Shown here piece after piece: positions 36,248 to 44,343 of a DNA stretch of 64,000 bases. The translations under genes and the position numbers were made by a program. A model generated the notes under the pieces. That model saw only the letters and a program-made list of their open reading frames with translations. It was not told where the DNA came from and did no database searches. How positions within the stretch are numbered: the stretch's first letter is position 1; every line of letters begins with the position of its first letter. The DNA is from Prochlorococcus sp. MIT 1223 (GTDB lineage Bacteria; Cyanobacteriota; Cyanobacteriia; PCC-6307; Cyanobiaceae), in assembly GCF_034092465.1 (NCBI RefSeq), contig NZ_CP139303.1:372001-436000 (forward strand), given 5' to 3'.

Positions 36248-36418
36248 CTAAGCAAAATCATCAAAGTCAGAACTGAAAAGAAGTGATTCAGGTATATAAT
36301 GTTTTTGTCCGTCTGGACATTTATAAACTCTTTCAAAAATCCCATTATTCTCTACTACTTCCTCTACATAACATCCCATTGGAAGAAGATTGTTCTCATA
36401 TTTTGTTGCTCTACTCAT
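36248..36418 (-). CDS. Small soluble protein
   Basis: A 56-residue reverse frame reading MSRATKYENNLLPMGCYVEE, then GIFERVYKCPDGQKHYIPESLLFS and DFDDFA. The alternation suggests a small beta fold with Cys16 and Cys34. The acidic C-terminus is typical of small cyanobacterial proteins. Family unknown. Confidence 0.55.
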   Translation of the reverse strand: MSRATKYENNLLPMGCYVEEVVENNGIFERVYKCPDGQKHYIPESLLFSSDFDDFA

Positions 36419-36568
36419 TAATTTATTACAGTTACTCTATTAGAACAAAAAGCTAATGGATTGCAATAAGTATTTAAACTCCTATTAAAAAAATTATTCA
36501 AATAAAGTTTTGGATTTTATTAGAATAGATATTTATATATATTAAACTTCTAAAGTGATTTAGTTTAA

Positions 36569-36751
36569 CTATGTCCAATCTGTATCTTCTAAAAGGTCAG
36601 AGTATAAAGGTGAAACAACTTTATTGAGATTTTTAATTCCCCAATCTGTATCTTCTAATAGATCTGAATACTCATTAATCTTAATTAATTGAAAAAACTC
36701 CCTGGTGAATGGATGCATTGCATTCTTAATTAATAAATCAATACTAACCAT
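36569..36751 (-). CDS. Small protein with duplicated YSDLLEDTDW motif
   Basis: A 60-residue soluble protein. The N-terminal helix (LLIKNAMHPFTREFFQLIK) is followed by EYSDLLEDTDWGIKNL and, 22 residues later, by YSDLLEDTDWT at the very end. The DNA copies (CCAATCTGTATCTTCTA at about 36578 and 36642) are nearly identical, so the duplication looks recent. The gene at 42357 carries one copy of the motif at the same C-terminal position. Function unknown. Confidence 0.6.
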   Translation of the reverse strand: MVSIDLLIKNAMHPFTREFFQLIKINEYSDLLEDTDWGIKNLNKVVSPLYSDLLEDTDWT

Positions 36752-36815
36752 AATTCAATATATGTCATGGTAAGTATTGATTTTCTAAACTTTGCTCATA
36801 TTCAGAACTATTAAC

Positions 36816-37001
36816 CTAGTAATTTAGTTCTTTCCTATCTATAGGGACTTCACTGTCAGTAGGACCGGTCCAAATAGCCCATATAAATAGAATAGTTACC
36901 GGAGATAAAAGTATTCCGACAAGAGGAGAAAAGTATTTCAACCATCTTAAATTTTTTAGCAAGATATAAAAGTAGTTTATATTACCAAATATTTTTAACA
37001 A
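36816..37001 (-). CDS. Single-helix membrane protein
   Basis: A 61-residue frame with one clear membrane region (YFSPLVGILLSPVTILFIWAIW, about 24-45) and a polar tail TGPTDSEVPIDRKELNY. The first 20 residues may be dispensable; MLKIFGNIN is the only ATG start. No family recognised. Confidence 0.5.
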   Translation of the reverse strand: MLKIFGNINYFYILLKNLRWLKYFSPLVGILLSPVTILFIWAIWTGPTDSEVPIDRKELNY

Positions 37002-37038
37002 GGATTATAATTTAAAGCAAGCATAATTGCTTATTAAC

Positions 37039-37275
37039 TCACCTGAAGCAAGCATCTCCCACAAGTCGAATTTTTTTTAATTTTCCAGTTTCATTCTTTT
37101 CTAAAATATATTTTGGGTTTACAGCCATTACAGCTCTCATATCAACCTTATCTTCTTTTGCACTAATAATAATATCAAGTGCACAAGCCCAATTATCTCT
37201 TCTAGCAATACCTGGCCATGCAATCCATAATCCACCAAAAAGGCCAATACTCAGAAGGAAAAAGGTTCTAAACAT
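37039..37275 (-). CDS. Small secreted or anchored protein
   Basis: A 78-residue product. Residues 1-22 (MFRTFFLLSIGLFGGLWIAW) are a signal peptide or anchor. The remainder, DNWACALDIIISAKEDKVDMRAVMAVNP and VGDACFR, has two Cys that may pair outside the cytoplasm. The DNWACA/DACFR bracketing looks conserved in style. Function unknown. Confidence 0.6.
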   Translation of the reverse strand: MFRTFFLLSIGLFGGLWIAWPGIARRDNWACALDIIISAKEDKVDMRAVMAVNPKYILEKNETGKLKKIRLVGDACFR

Positions 37276-37505
37276 AATGTGCCCGTTTCAAACAGTAACG
37301 ATTGAATAATCTAGATTCTATAATGTATAAGTATATAAAATTTCATTTAAATACTAATTTTAGATTTAATTTTTTATAGAATTAATTTATAAGGCATAAA
37401 CACATATCAATCAAAGTATTTTGTAAATAATTATTTGTATTAACGCTTTTTACTGAATAGTATTTTAATATTTGAATATATTCAAAGTGTAAAAGTAAAT
37501 TGAAG

Positions 37506-37694
37506 ATGCTTGCAGATGCAACAATAAATAATCCTATTTTCTTAACTTTAATGATTTTGATTGTTTGGTTTGCACCTGGAATAATTGCAAGACGTATAGC
37601 CGAAAAAAGGTTTATAGACTCAAAACTAGAAGAACAAGCCAAAAAAATATCAAAATTGTATCCTAAAAAAAATCTTAAGTTAGATAATCAGTAG
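37506..37694 (+). CDS. Single-helix membrane protein
   Basis: A 62-residue frame from MLADATINNP. One helix (PIFLTLMILIVWFAPGIIA) is followed by a Lys/Arg/Glu-rich amphipathic tail (RIAEKRFIDSKLEEQAKKI). A competing minus-strand frame over the same bases lacks helix logic and is taken as a shadow. Its last seven bases overlap the stop of the convergent gene at 37688. Confidence 0.55.
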   Translation: MLADATINNPIFLTLMILIVWFAPGIIARRIAEKRFIDSKLEEQAKKISKLYPKKNLKLDNQ

Positions 37695-37840
37695 CTACCG
37701 GATAACACAGGTTGCAGTACTGGAGAGCCAGTTCCACCACCATCTTGGTCATCGTCATCGTCAAACCCAGACGAGAGGGCAAGTATTCCTCCTAGTGACA
37801 AAACCAGCGAAAACCCTATAGCTAGAAGATCTGACTCCAA
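37688..37840 (-). CDS. Single-helix microprotein with DDDDD motif
   Basis: A 50-residue frame starting at TTG: MESDLLAIGFSLVLSLGG, ILALSSGFDDDDDQDGGG and TGSPVLQPVLSGSY. One helix, then five Asp, then a Gly/Pro-rich tail. I recall this layout (helix plus SGFDDDDD) in picocyanobacteria, which supports it despite the non-ATG start. The Asp run could bind divalent cations; that is speculative. Confidence 0.6.
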   Translation of the reverse strand: MESDLLAIGFSLVLSLGGILALSSGFDDDDDQDGGGTGSPVLQPVLSGSY

Positions 37841-38107
37841 ATTAAATTTAAAAATTCCAACGACAATACACTATTTCAGCTCAAGAAGCTAGTTCTAAGA
37901 GAATTTTCTTGAATATTTAATATTTTCCATAGATTAATAAAAGTCCTAGGGTCAATTGATCATTTGTTCAGGAAAATGTCCAATGACTCAAGACTCAAGA
38001 CTCAAGTTTGATCATTTTTTTCTCACCCTTTATACATAAGCAAACAAGCCAAATTCTGTACAGCTATATCAAACAACTAAGAGATCATAAGTTAGTGAAG
38101 AAGTAAA
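37841..38107. other. Gap with short tandem-like repeat
   Basis: No supported gene. The sequence GACTCAAGACTCAAGTTTGATC near 37986-38007 has two adjacent copies of GACTCAA, and CAATTGATCATTTG occurs just before it. It lies upstream of nothing on the minus strand and after the DoxX stop, so it may contain the DoxX 3' end signal. Confidence 0.4.
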
Positions 38108-38560
38108 TTAGTTAATCTTATCGTGAAATATGTTCTTTATTGTTTTATAAAAAGAGGTAATAAAGCTAGCTATAGAAGCCTCTATTGAACTTTGAGCATA
38201 AGGAATTGAGCGTGTTAAGGAGATAGTTAAACCTCCTATAAGACCTAAATTCATAAAGAATTTCACAGGCTCAAATGGCGATAAATGCATTATCAAAGTT
38301 GTAGGTATAAGAAAAACCAAAAGAAAGGTAGATCCAATATTCTGCTTATCACTAAAAAGAATAAATCCCACCCCAAAAACCAAACAAAATATTGCAGAAA
38401 TCAAAAGAAAAAGAGAAATAGACTGGTGTATACCCTTTTGGCTGATTAATCGAACAAAGAATGAAAAGTTAGATAATTTCGGAGGTATTGATATAGCAAA
38501 TGCAGCTGCCAGGCAAAAACGTCCGACAAAATCAAAAACTCTTCGATATTCGAGGATCAT
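38108..38560 (-). CDS. DoxX-family membrane protein
   Basis: A 150-residue protein with four membrane helices, started at MILEYRRVFDF; the open frame reaches 38623, but the extra N-terminal residues are untypical. The DoxX pattern is seen in FVGRFCLAAAFAISIPPKLSNF, FLLISAIFCLVFGVGFIL, FLLVFLIPTTLIMH and FFMNLGLIGGLTI. The family includes quinone-oxidase-linked and redox-related membrane proteins; the role here is unknown. Confidence 0.75.
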   Translation of the reverse strand: MILEYRRVFDFVGRFCLAAAFAISIPPKLSNFSFFVRLISQKGIHQSISLFLLISAIFCLVFGVGFILFSDKQNIGSTFLLVFLIPTTLIMHLSPFEPVKFFMNLGLIGGLTISLTRSIPYAQSSIEASIASFITSFYKTIKNIFHDKIN

Positions 38561-38686
38561 TAGCAAAATTACGATATCTCGAATTAAGCAGAACTCACAT
38601 ACTCGCGCCAGACCCAACGTCATAATTAAAATCTTTTAACTAGCAGCGACAACGTGCTAGGCTTTTGTTAAGTTAGGCAAAGAAAG

Positions 38687-38770
38687 ATGAAGAAAATTTT
38701 ACCATGTGCTTTGGCCTTGCTCTCAGCAATTTTTGTTGCTGCGAACAGCTCGAGTATTGGAATGGCTTAG
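38687..38770 (+). CDS. 27-residue free-standing signal-peptide-like frame
   Basis: The frame MKKILPCALALLSAIF to SIGMA has an excellent ribosome-binding region (GAAAGATG) and a perfect n-h-c signal peptide pattern, then stops. Either it is a real tiny secreted or inner-membrane peptide, or the N-terminal remnant of a deleted gene. Nothing downstream continues it in any frame. Confidence 0.4.
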   Translation: MKKILPCALALLSAIFVAANSSSIGMA

Positions 38771-38824
38771 AAACTGATCAACTTGAAATTACATAAATTC
38801 ACCTAATTAAAGAATATCTTTTTT

Positions 38825-39127
38825 CTAAGCCGCTTCGGAACTGATGCCCAGTTCGTAACCACAGTCAAAAAGCCTTTGGTAAGTAAAACCAGCCTCATAG
38901 CTACTAACAGGTTTTATTTTTCCCTCGTTTTTTTGGATATAGATGAAATTCCCATCAATCCTACTTTTAGTAAAAGTAAAAACATCACCAGATTTACTTA
39001 GAGTCCAAGATTTATTTGAATTTCTCTCTAAATCCCAAGGACAATTCCTTGGAGACCTCTCCCTTAATGCCATTTTCAAAATTGTATTTACACTTTTCAT
39101 ATAAACGGACGAGCTGTTTTCTGACAA
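38825..39127 (-). CDS. Hypothetical soluble protein
   Basis: A 100-residue product. An initial helix (VNTILKMALRERSPRNCPWDLE) is followed by beta-rich sequence (KSWTLSKSGDVFTFTKSRIDGNFIYIQK) and AGFTYQRLFDCGYELG. It looks like a compact single domain but matches nothing I know. Confidence 0.6.
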   Translation of the reverse strand: MSENSSSVYMKSVNTILKMALRERSPRNCPWDLERNSNKSWTLSKSGDVFTFTKSRIDGNFIYIQKNEGKIKPVSSYEAGFTYQRLFDCGYELGISSEAA

Positions 39128-39440
39128 GAGGTCCTACAAAAATTAATTCGATTTATATTTAAAGTCTATGGTCACTCAGCTTGAGTGGATAAATCAGAAT
39201 TCGTTTCCTATTTCTGCTCAAAAATCTTGAGAACAGAATATAAGGTGACATATATCATCATGTTTAAAGAATTAAATATATCCATGATCTTCTGATCAGT
39301 TTCTATTGCGATACTTAACAATTAGCCTGCAAGAAATAAAAGTTTCTACCTTTATATCTATTGTGCCAAAAGTGTATTAAGATTTAAACTATTGAACATT
39401 TAGATATATTTGCTAAGAATAATATGGTTAATATATAAAG
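39128..39440. other. Gap without recognised gene
   Basis: A 313-base AT-rich stretch between divergent genes. It should hold the promoters for the genes at 38825 (minus) and 39441 (plus). Only very short frames are present. Confidence 0.45.
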
Positions 39441-39662
39441 ATGGTAATCGAAAACAACAGCAAAAAAGAAGAATTACTAAATATTGCACGAGATGTGATT
39501 TCAAAAGAATTAGCACTACTAAGAGATTATGGGATATCAGATGAAGAGATTTATAAATTTGTCAACTCAGTAACTTCTCATTATCATCCTGACGAAACAA
39601 AAAGACTACAAGACCTATCCGATAAACAAGATGCTCTGTGGAGAGAAGCTAATGATTTCTAA
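39441..39662 (+). CDS. Small helical acidic protein
   Basis: A 73-residue soluble protein, MVIENNSKKEELLNIARDV, then LALLRDYGISDEEIYKFV and TKRLQDLSDKQDALWREAND. Three amphipathic helices are predicted; the IARDVISKELALLRDYGIS segment looks conserved in style. The thiol-oxidoreductase-like gene follows 57 bases later. Confidence 0.6.
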   Translation: MVIENNSKKEELLNIARDVISKELALLRDYGISDEEIYKFVNSVTSHYHPDETKRLQDLSDKQDALWREANDF

Positions 39663-39719
39663 AATTTTTTTCATTAAACATGGCTAGAATTGCTATATCT
39701 ATGAATAAACTGAGTCAAT

Positions 39720-40088
39720 ATGACTAATAAATTGATTTTTATTTATGACGGAGAATGCCCTTTTTGCAACAAATTCGCTGAATTGCTAGAGCTAAAAAGT
39801 AATTTGCCCGAAATCCAAATTAAGGATGCCAGAGATAAGCCATCAGAATTACCTAAAGACTATGATATAGATATAAAAGGTGCTTTACTTATTAAAGAGA
39901 ATAAAATACTAACTGGTTATGAAGCTATAAATTTCATATGTTCTCAAATCAAAGCACCTTCAGATGCTTTATTAGAAGTTATAAAAATAATATTTAGATC
40001 TAAAAAAAGATCGAAGTTATTATTTCCTATTCTCTTATTGGCTAGGCGATTTACGTTGATGGTTAAAGGTGTATCTATTAAGTTATAA
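39720..40088 (+). CDS. DCC-family (DUF393) thiol-disulfide oxidoreductase-like protein
   Basis: A 122-residue thioredoxin-fold protein. The family hallmark YDGECPFCNKF near residue 9 contains the CxxC redox pair, and DARDKPSELPKDYDIDIKGALLI and TGYEAINFICSQI follow as in DUF393. Small DCC proteins are thought to act in redox reactions, but no substrate is known. The C-terminal basic helix PILLLARRFTLMVKG may touch the membrane. Confidence 0.85.
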   Translation: MTNKLIFIYDGECPFCNKFAELLELKSNLPEIQIKDARDKPSELPKDYDIDIKGALLIKENKILTGYEAINFICSQIKAPSDALLEVIKIIFRSKKRSKLLFPILLLARRFTLMVKGVSIKL

Positions 40089-40417
40089 AGTAAGACTTGC
40101 TAATGTGAAATATCTATTATCTAAAATAATTTTGGTTAGTAGTAAATCCTGGTTAAAGACATTTATAATAAAATATTTCTAAAATTGTTCATTGTAAAAA
40201 GATATGGAAATTTATCTTAAGAACTAATTATTGCCGATTGATCATATTGACTTACTAATGGAATGATAAGATTTTTCGTAATTTAAAAGAAGAGTTCCTT
40301 TTTTATTAAATTCTTTTATGATTACATAGTTTTTCTTTTTTCATTTTGACCGTCACTATGATTTTATAATAGTTTTAGATATTAATACAAACCTTCTTTC
40401 CATATAGCATAATTGCT
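40089..40417. other. Gap without recognised gene
   Basis: A 329-base AT-rich region. No supported frame on either strand and no strong hairpin. It precedes the coupled gene pair at 40418 and 40525 and probably carries its promoter (TATAATAG at about 40365 is one candidate -10 box). Confidence 0.45.
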
Positions 40418-40528
40418 ATGTTACTAGAGATATTCAGCCATAGCACTCCATTTCTAGCTGTTTTTCTTCTTTTCCTAGCAATAATGCTGGGTCTCAAAGC
40501 TAACAATCAAAAGGATTCTGAAAAATGA
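40418..40528 (+). CDS. Membrane microprotein coupled to TIGR02450 gene
   Basis: A 36-residue frame: MLLEIFSHSTPFLAVFLLF, LAIMLGLKANNQKDSEK. One hydrophobic helix and a polar tail. Its stop overlaps the next start as ATGA (40525-40528), which strongly suggests a translated, coupled pair. Confidence 0.55.
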   Translation: MLLEIFSHSTPFLAVFLLFLAIMLGLKANNQKDSEK

Positions 40529-40749
40529 GATGGCCTCCAAACAAAGCCTGGACATCCAGCGAGCCCAGAGAAGGTTTTAGGCACTTTGAAGTAGATAGTT
40601 ACGGCGGGAAAGGAGATGAGCGATGGGTAGAACTTATTGCGATTTTAGATGAGAGCATTCGATTTAAAGTTTCATGGACAGAGTTAAAAACATTCGCTAA
40701 ATGGACCAGTGGATGGCTTCAATTACCAAAACAAGATGAAAACACATAA
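40525..40749 (+). CDS. TIGR02450-type Trp-rich small protein
   Basis: A 74-residue soluble protein with seven Trp. The beginning MRWPPNKAWTSSEPREGFRHF and the end WTELKTFAKWTSGWLQLP agree with the TIGR02450 tryptophan-rich family (an initial Trp segment, then W.ELK....W..GW). The role of the family is unknown. It starts within the stop of the membrane microprotein at 40418. Confidence 0.7.
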   Translation: MRWPPNKAWTSSEPREGFRHFEVDSYGGKGDERWVELIAILDESIRFKVSWTELKTFAKWTSGWLQLPKQDENT

Positions 40750-41249
40750 ATATTCTTGGTATTTTATAATTTAATAAATTTTTATACTGATTAAATTCAA
40801 ATGACATTTAATTTAAATAGTAATAATTAAAGTTATATTTCATTAAAATGTGCCTTTTTCAAGGTTGATAGAAAAAATAATTACTTTGTAAAATATTGAT
40901 TAATACGTAAAAGTTTTTATAGGTAAACCTTATTTAGGAATTACAAGTTGATTACATTTAATGATGAAGTTTGAGTTATACCCATTAACTATCAACAAGA
41001 AAGAATTAATGTCCAACGATATAAGCTAAAAAATAAATATAGTCACTTCCTAAAATGAAGATATAGTCAACTATCTAGTTGCTACATTGACGAGTAAAAA
41101 GGACTCGAGATAAATACTATGAAATCGAATTAAGTGATTTGATCTAAAAGCAAATCACAGATAATTCAACGTTAATCTTTTACAGATTTAAATATAGTAT
41201 TCTACATACATATAATATATTCCGCCACTAAAATATATTTAATAATTCT
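40750..41249. other. 500-base gap without recognised gene
   Basis: No frame longer than about 25 codons looks coding. A 22-codon ATG frame at 40961 is considered chance. Base composition is extremely AT-rich, and no strong stem-loop was found by eye. Confidence 0.45.
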
Positions 41250-41867
41250 TTAGCTCTTCTGCCACAAAGCAAGTCCTCCTCCTCTACCTCTACCTGAAAG
41301 CCACGAATTAGTTATTGACATAGAGACAATTAAAAAGAATGGCTTATTCTTATCCTCAGGTATTGGAATAGAACGCTTAAATACATTTTTAGAAGATAAG
41401 TATAGCTCTATAGAATCAAAATAAAATATCAATCTAGGTTGATTACCAACTAATTTACCTTCTCCGCTGAACTTAAGCTGCAACAAACCAAATTTAATAG
41501 AGTTATTAATTAAGAATGAAGTTTGATCTTCAATATTTTTAGCCTTAGAAAGCTGAAGACAAGCAGAAAATTTCCTTAATAGCAAACTTGTGAAGAAATC
41601 TTCCTTGTCAGAGAGAGGTTTCCATACAGAAACAAATTTCCATACACCAATTAATGGCTCAAGAGTTACATTGCTTCCTTCTTTTCTTGCAACTTTTTCT
41701 AGCTCTAGAAGATCATTTAAATTTGGAAGGTTAGTTAATTCTAAGTAATTAGCACTATTTTTAGCCGAATAATTCGAGTTTTTACTGAGATTAATATAGA
41801 CTAATACAGAAAATAAAGAAATTATTATTATTGTTAGTTCAATTAAACTATAGGTTGACTGTACCAT
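41250..41867 (-). CDS. Membrane-anchored protein, perhaps fibrillin-like
   Basis: A 205-residue protein. One N-terminal anchor helix (LTIIIISLFSVLVYINL) is followed by a soluble domain. The segments LIGVWKFVSVWKPLSDKED, LQLKFSGEGKLVGNQPRLIFYFDSIEL and the C-terminal SWLSGRGRGGGLALWQ resemble the lipocalin-like barrel of PAP/fibrillin proteins, in which strands surround a lipid site. This is an impression from pattern only. Confidence 0.5.
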   Translation of the reverse strand: MVQSTYSLIELTIIIISLFSVLVYINLSKNSNYSAKNSANYLELTNLPNLNDLLELEKVARKEGSNVTLEPLIGVWKFVSVWKPLSDKEDFFTSLLLRKFSACLQLSKAKNIEDQTSFLINNSIKFGLLQLKFSGEGKLVGNQPRLIFYFDSIELYLSSKNVFKRSIPIPEDKNKPFFLIVSMSITNSWLSGRGRGGGLALWQKS

Positions 41868-42099
41868 TTGAAGAATTTTGTTTTCTAATACTTATTAATG
41901 ATAAGTGCATAGTAAAAAAAAATCAGTAAACGGATAAATATTACTAAGTTAAGTCTTATATAAATTGAAATTGAAAATAAATAGAATAATAATAACTAAT
42001 CAATAGTTTTAGAAACAATTAATATTAGAGTTAAACTTTTGCGTGTTCCACAAATAAAATAGTTTTATAAATAAATTTTCTCGTAATTGAGACCTAGTC

Positions 42100-42303
42100 A
42101 TGAATTCAATATTAAAGCAAGAGCTCCTAGAACTCAAAGGGACCACAAATTACTGGCTGTCAATTGGATGGATACTTGCCATTATTATGGCCCTAGTTTC
42201 TATCGCTATTGTAATTGTAAGAAAATCAGTCATGGAAAACTCTACCCAGGAGGTAAAAGTCAAGCCATTAGAGACCAAAGGTAAAGGTTTTACTGAATTG
42301 TAA
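42100..42303 (+). CDS. Single-helix membrane protein
   Basis: A 67-residue product: MNSILKQELLELKGTTNYW, then helix SIGWILAIIMALVSIAIVIV, then a basic and polar tail (RKSVMENSTQEVKVKP). An overlapping frame from 42087 lacks membrane logic. Family unknown. Confidence 0.55.
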   Translation: MNSILKQELLELKGTTNYWLSIGWILAIIMALVSIAIVIVRKSVMENSTQEVKVKPLETKGKGFTEL

Positions 42304-42356
42304 AAATTGGATAGCTAAAACGATAAATCAGTTACTGAAAAGAAAATTATATTTAA

Positions 42357-42503
42357 TCAGCTAACCCAGTCACTATCTTCTAAAAGATCTGAATAGCCTT
42401 CAGCAATAAAAGGGTAGTGATGCTTATAGATATCTGTAATTTCATTAAAAACTTCGGTGTCATCCTGAATTCGAGAAAACCACTCTTTAAATAAAGGTGT
42501 CAT
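42357..42503 (-). CDS. Small protein with C-terminal YSDLLEDSDW motif
   Basis: A 48-residue reverse frame MTPLFKEWFSRIQDDTE to HHYPFIAEGYSDLLEDSDW and VS. The ending matches the motif that occurs twice in the gene at 36569. In both genes a helix of the type HPFTREFFQLI / PLFKEWFSRIQ precedes it. This supports a real small family. Function unknown. Confidence 0.6.
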   Translation of the reverse strand: MTPLFKEWFSRIQDDTEVFNEITDIYKHHYPFIAEGYSDLLEDSDWVS

Positions 42504-42965
42504 AGAAAGTAAGAGGTTATTTAAAAAATAGTTACTAAACTGGATAAGGTTGTTAAATTAATAGCTATTTCTTTATATTCTGTACAAAAATACATACATA
42601 TTTTAGGAGTTACGCTAAGCACCGATCAATAAAGAAATAAAAATAAAGCAACCAAGTAAGCAGTAGCAGCATAAACAGCCCTATCAGAGGAACAAGCGAT
42701 AGGTAGAATAACTTAGTTGCTGATTTTCAACGAAGAACGAGAGGAACAATGTACTTACTTATCTTATGACTTTACTAGCTATATCAATGAGTGCTCTAAC
42801 AGAAAACCTTTGCCTTGCTGATAAAGAATGATATTATTTTACTGATTGAAGAAACTAAATACTTGAATCAAACATTCCTACTTACTACATATAATCAAAT
42901 GTAAAAAATAATTCTTGCTTAAATATGTTTAACTTATTAATATATAAATAAATATAGATCTAACT
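42504..42965. other. Gap with minor frames only
   Basis: A 462-base stretch. A minus-strand frame at about 42611-42700 encodes a hydrophobic run (RAVYAATAYLVALFLFLY) but has no clear start, so it is not called. Nothing else is supported. Confidence 0.45.
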
Positions 42966-43130
42966 TTGGATAAAGATTCAACACAGGAAGAAATAGCTAG
43001 TGGCCTTGCTCAAAAAATGGCTGAGAACGCATCGGAACATGAGCTAAGAAGGTTATACGAAGAGACTATGTTTCAGCAGTTTATGACAATGAATAAAAAA
43101 GAATTGCAGTCTATGCTCTGGCATGGGTAA
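42966..43130 (+). CDS. Small helical acidic protein (TTG start)
   Basis: A 54-residue frame: MDKDSTQEEIASGLAQKMA (from TTG), ENASEHELRRLYEETMF and NKKELQSMLWHG. Two amphipathic helices and an ending of aromatic residues read like real protein. An ATG at 43020 would discard the first helix. Family unknown. Confidence 0.5.
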   Translation: MDKDSTQEEIASGLAQKMAENASEHELRRLYEETMFQQFMTMNKKELQSMLWHG

Positions 43131-43244
43131 CTTAATATTAGATAAGTCAATATTTATCAAACATATTTTCTATTTAAAAACCTAAATAACATTATACTTA
43201 GTAATATAATCATGTATTTGTAAGTGTAATTTCTATTTTTACCT

Positions 43245-43469
43245 CTACAAACAAACTGAGGCTTCAAATCTTTCCCATATCTGTCTTCTTATCTGCGCAC
43301 AATCAGAACATTTACAAACCCAGGAATCACCTACGCCCCAAGCCTCTCCTACACCATTAGCTCTGCCACTACGAGTATGAAAGGTTTCTGGGAAAATCTT
43401 ACTCAGCATTTCATTACTAATAGAATCAGCTAATTCCAAATTCTGATCATTTACTGTTTTATCAAGCAA
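43245..43469 (-). CDS. Small protein with CxCxxC motif
   Basis: A 74-residue soluble product. Its middle has THTRSGRANGVGEAWGVGD-like Gly-rich sequence (HTRSGRANGVGEAWG) followed by WVCKCSDCAQIRRQIWERF. The three cysteines in CKCSDC could bind zinc or iron, or form a redox site. No family is recognised. Confidence 0.6.
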   Translation of the reverse strand: MLDKTVNDQNLELADSISNEMLSKIFPETFHTRSGRANGVGEAWGVGDSWVCKCSDCAQIRRQIWERFEASVCL

Positions 43470-43627
43470 AACGTAAGGTTCCCTCTATAATTGCAACTTA
43501 ACAAGTTAACCATAAAATAGCCATATATATAGGAAAATAGATGTTTATTAATATAGTAATAGATCAGAGTAATTCGAGAAGATATGTCTTTCAGAGTCAA
43601 TCATATAATGTGGATGAAGCATTAATT

Positions 43628-43646
43628 GGGGCTTTGCGAAAGCCCT
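43628..43646 (+). other. Strong hairpin in an otherwise empty region
   Basis: GGGGCTTT pairs with AAAGCCCT across a three-base loop (GCG), eight pairs with one G-T. It is followed by ATTATTTTGGG rather than a clean T run. It falls inside a 65-codon frame (43541-43738) of doubtful reality. It may be a terminator or part of a small RNA. Confidence 0.45.
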
Positions 43647-43738
43647 ATTATTTTGGGAATTTGCTACTATTGATTTTAGATAGTAGTCCTATAGTCAGGT
43701 ATACATTGAATATTTTCCTCTCCAACCTAAATCTATAA

Positions 43739-44105
43739 TAAAGATATTTAATATGCAAAAAATCAATTTTTTTACTGTAAGCATTAATTGTAGTATCTCT
43801 AATAGGAAAACTACTTATGGGTTAATTATTCTAATTTGATATAAAAGTTTAATTCTCATTTGAAATAACCTAGCAAAACCAATCTTTTAGATATATTATT
43901 AATTGATTAAATAATCTCTAATTTGCCTTTACTATTTTCAATAAAATGCTTTTAAGAAACTTTTAACATAAAAATCAATACTCTAGAAAAATCAATTTTT
44001 ATATTATAAATAAAAATTATTTTACTTCATCGCTACAATTTATTAATAAAATACTGGCAAAGAAGCTATAAATGTTGCATCATATACGTAAGCATTGAAA
44101 TTCAA
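43739..44105. other. Gap without recognised gene
   Basis: A 367-base AT-rich stretch with no supported frame on either strand. It precedes the membrane-protein gene at 44106. Confidence 0.45.
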
Positions 44106-44312
44106 ATGAATGATCTCAAAGAAGACCTGCTAGACACTGTTGCAATTTTGAAAGGAAGGTTAAATAAATATCAGTACCTAAATTGGGTTTACAACTTAAT
44201 AATACTAATACTTTTCCCCATATTCTATATTTTACTTGCCTTTGGTTTCGTAAAAATAATAATCTCTTTTATAGGCTCTTTTTACATTATCAATAAACTT
44301 AGGAAAGATTAG
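44106..44312 (+). CDS. Two-helix membrane microprotein
   Basis: A 68-residue protein: an amphipathic start MNDLKEDLLDTVAILKGRL, then two hydrophobic helices (YNLIILILFPIFYILLAFG and IIISFIGSFYII) and a basic end NKLRKD. Convergent with the DUF2130 gene. Family not known. Confidence 0.55.
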   Translation: MNDLKEDLLDTVAILKGRLNKYQYLNWVYNLIILILFPIFYILLAFGFVKIIISFIGSFYIINKLRKD

Positions 44313-44343
44313 CTAATTTTACTTCTCTTTTAATTTGCTCCTA

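Noticed and set aside
37382-37642. 86-codon minus-strand frame
   Set aside because: It lies across the plus-strand membrane gene at 37506, has no helix or domain logic of its own and mirrors the other frame, so it is a shadow.
43541-43738. 65-codon plus-strand frame
   Set aside because: A strong hairpin sits inside it, the amino-acid order shows no domain or helix pattern, and the start has no ribosome-binding site.
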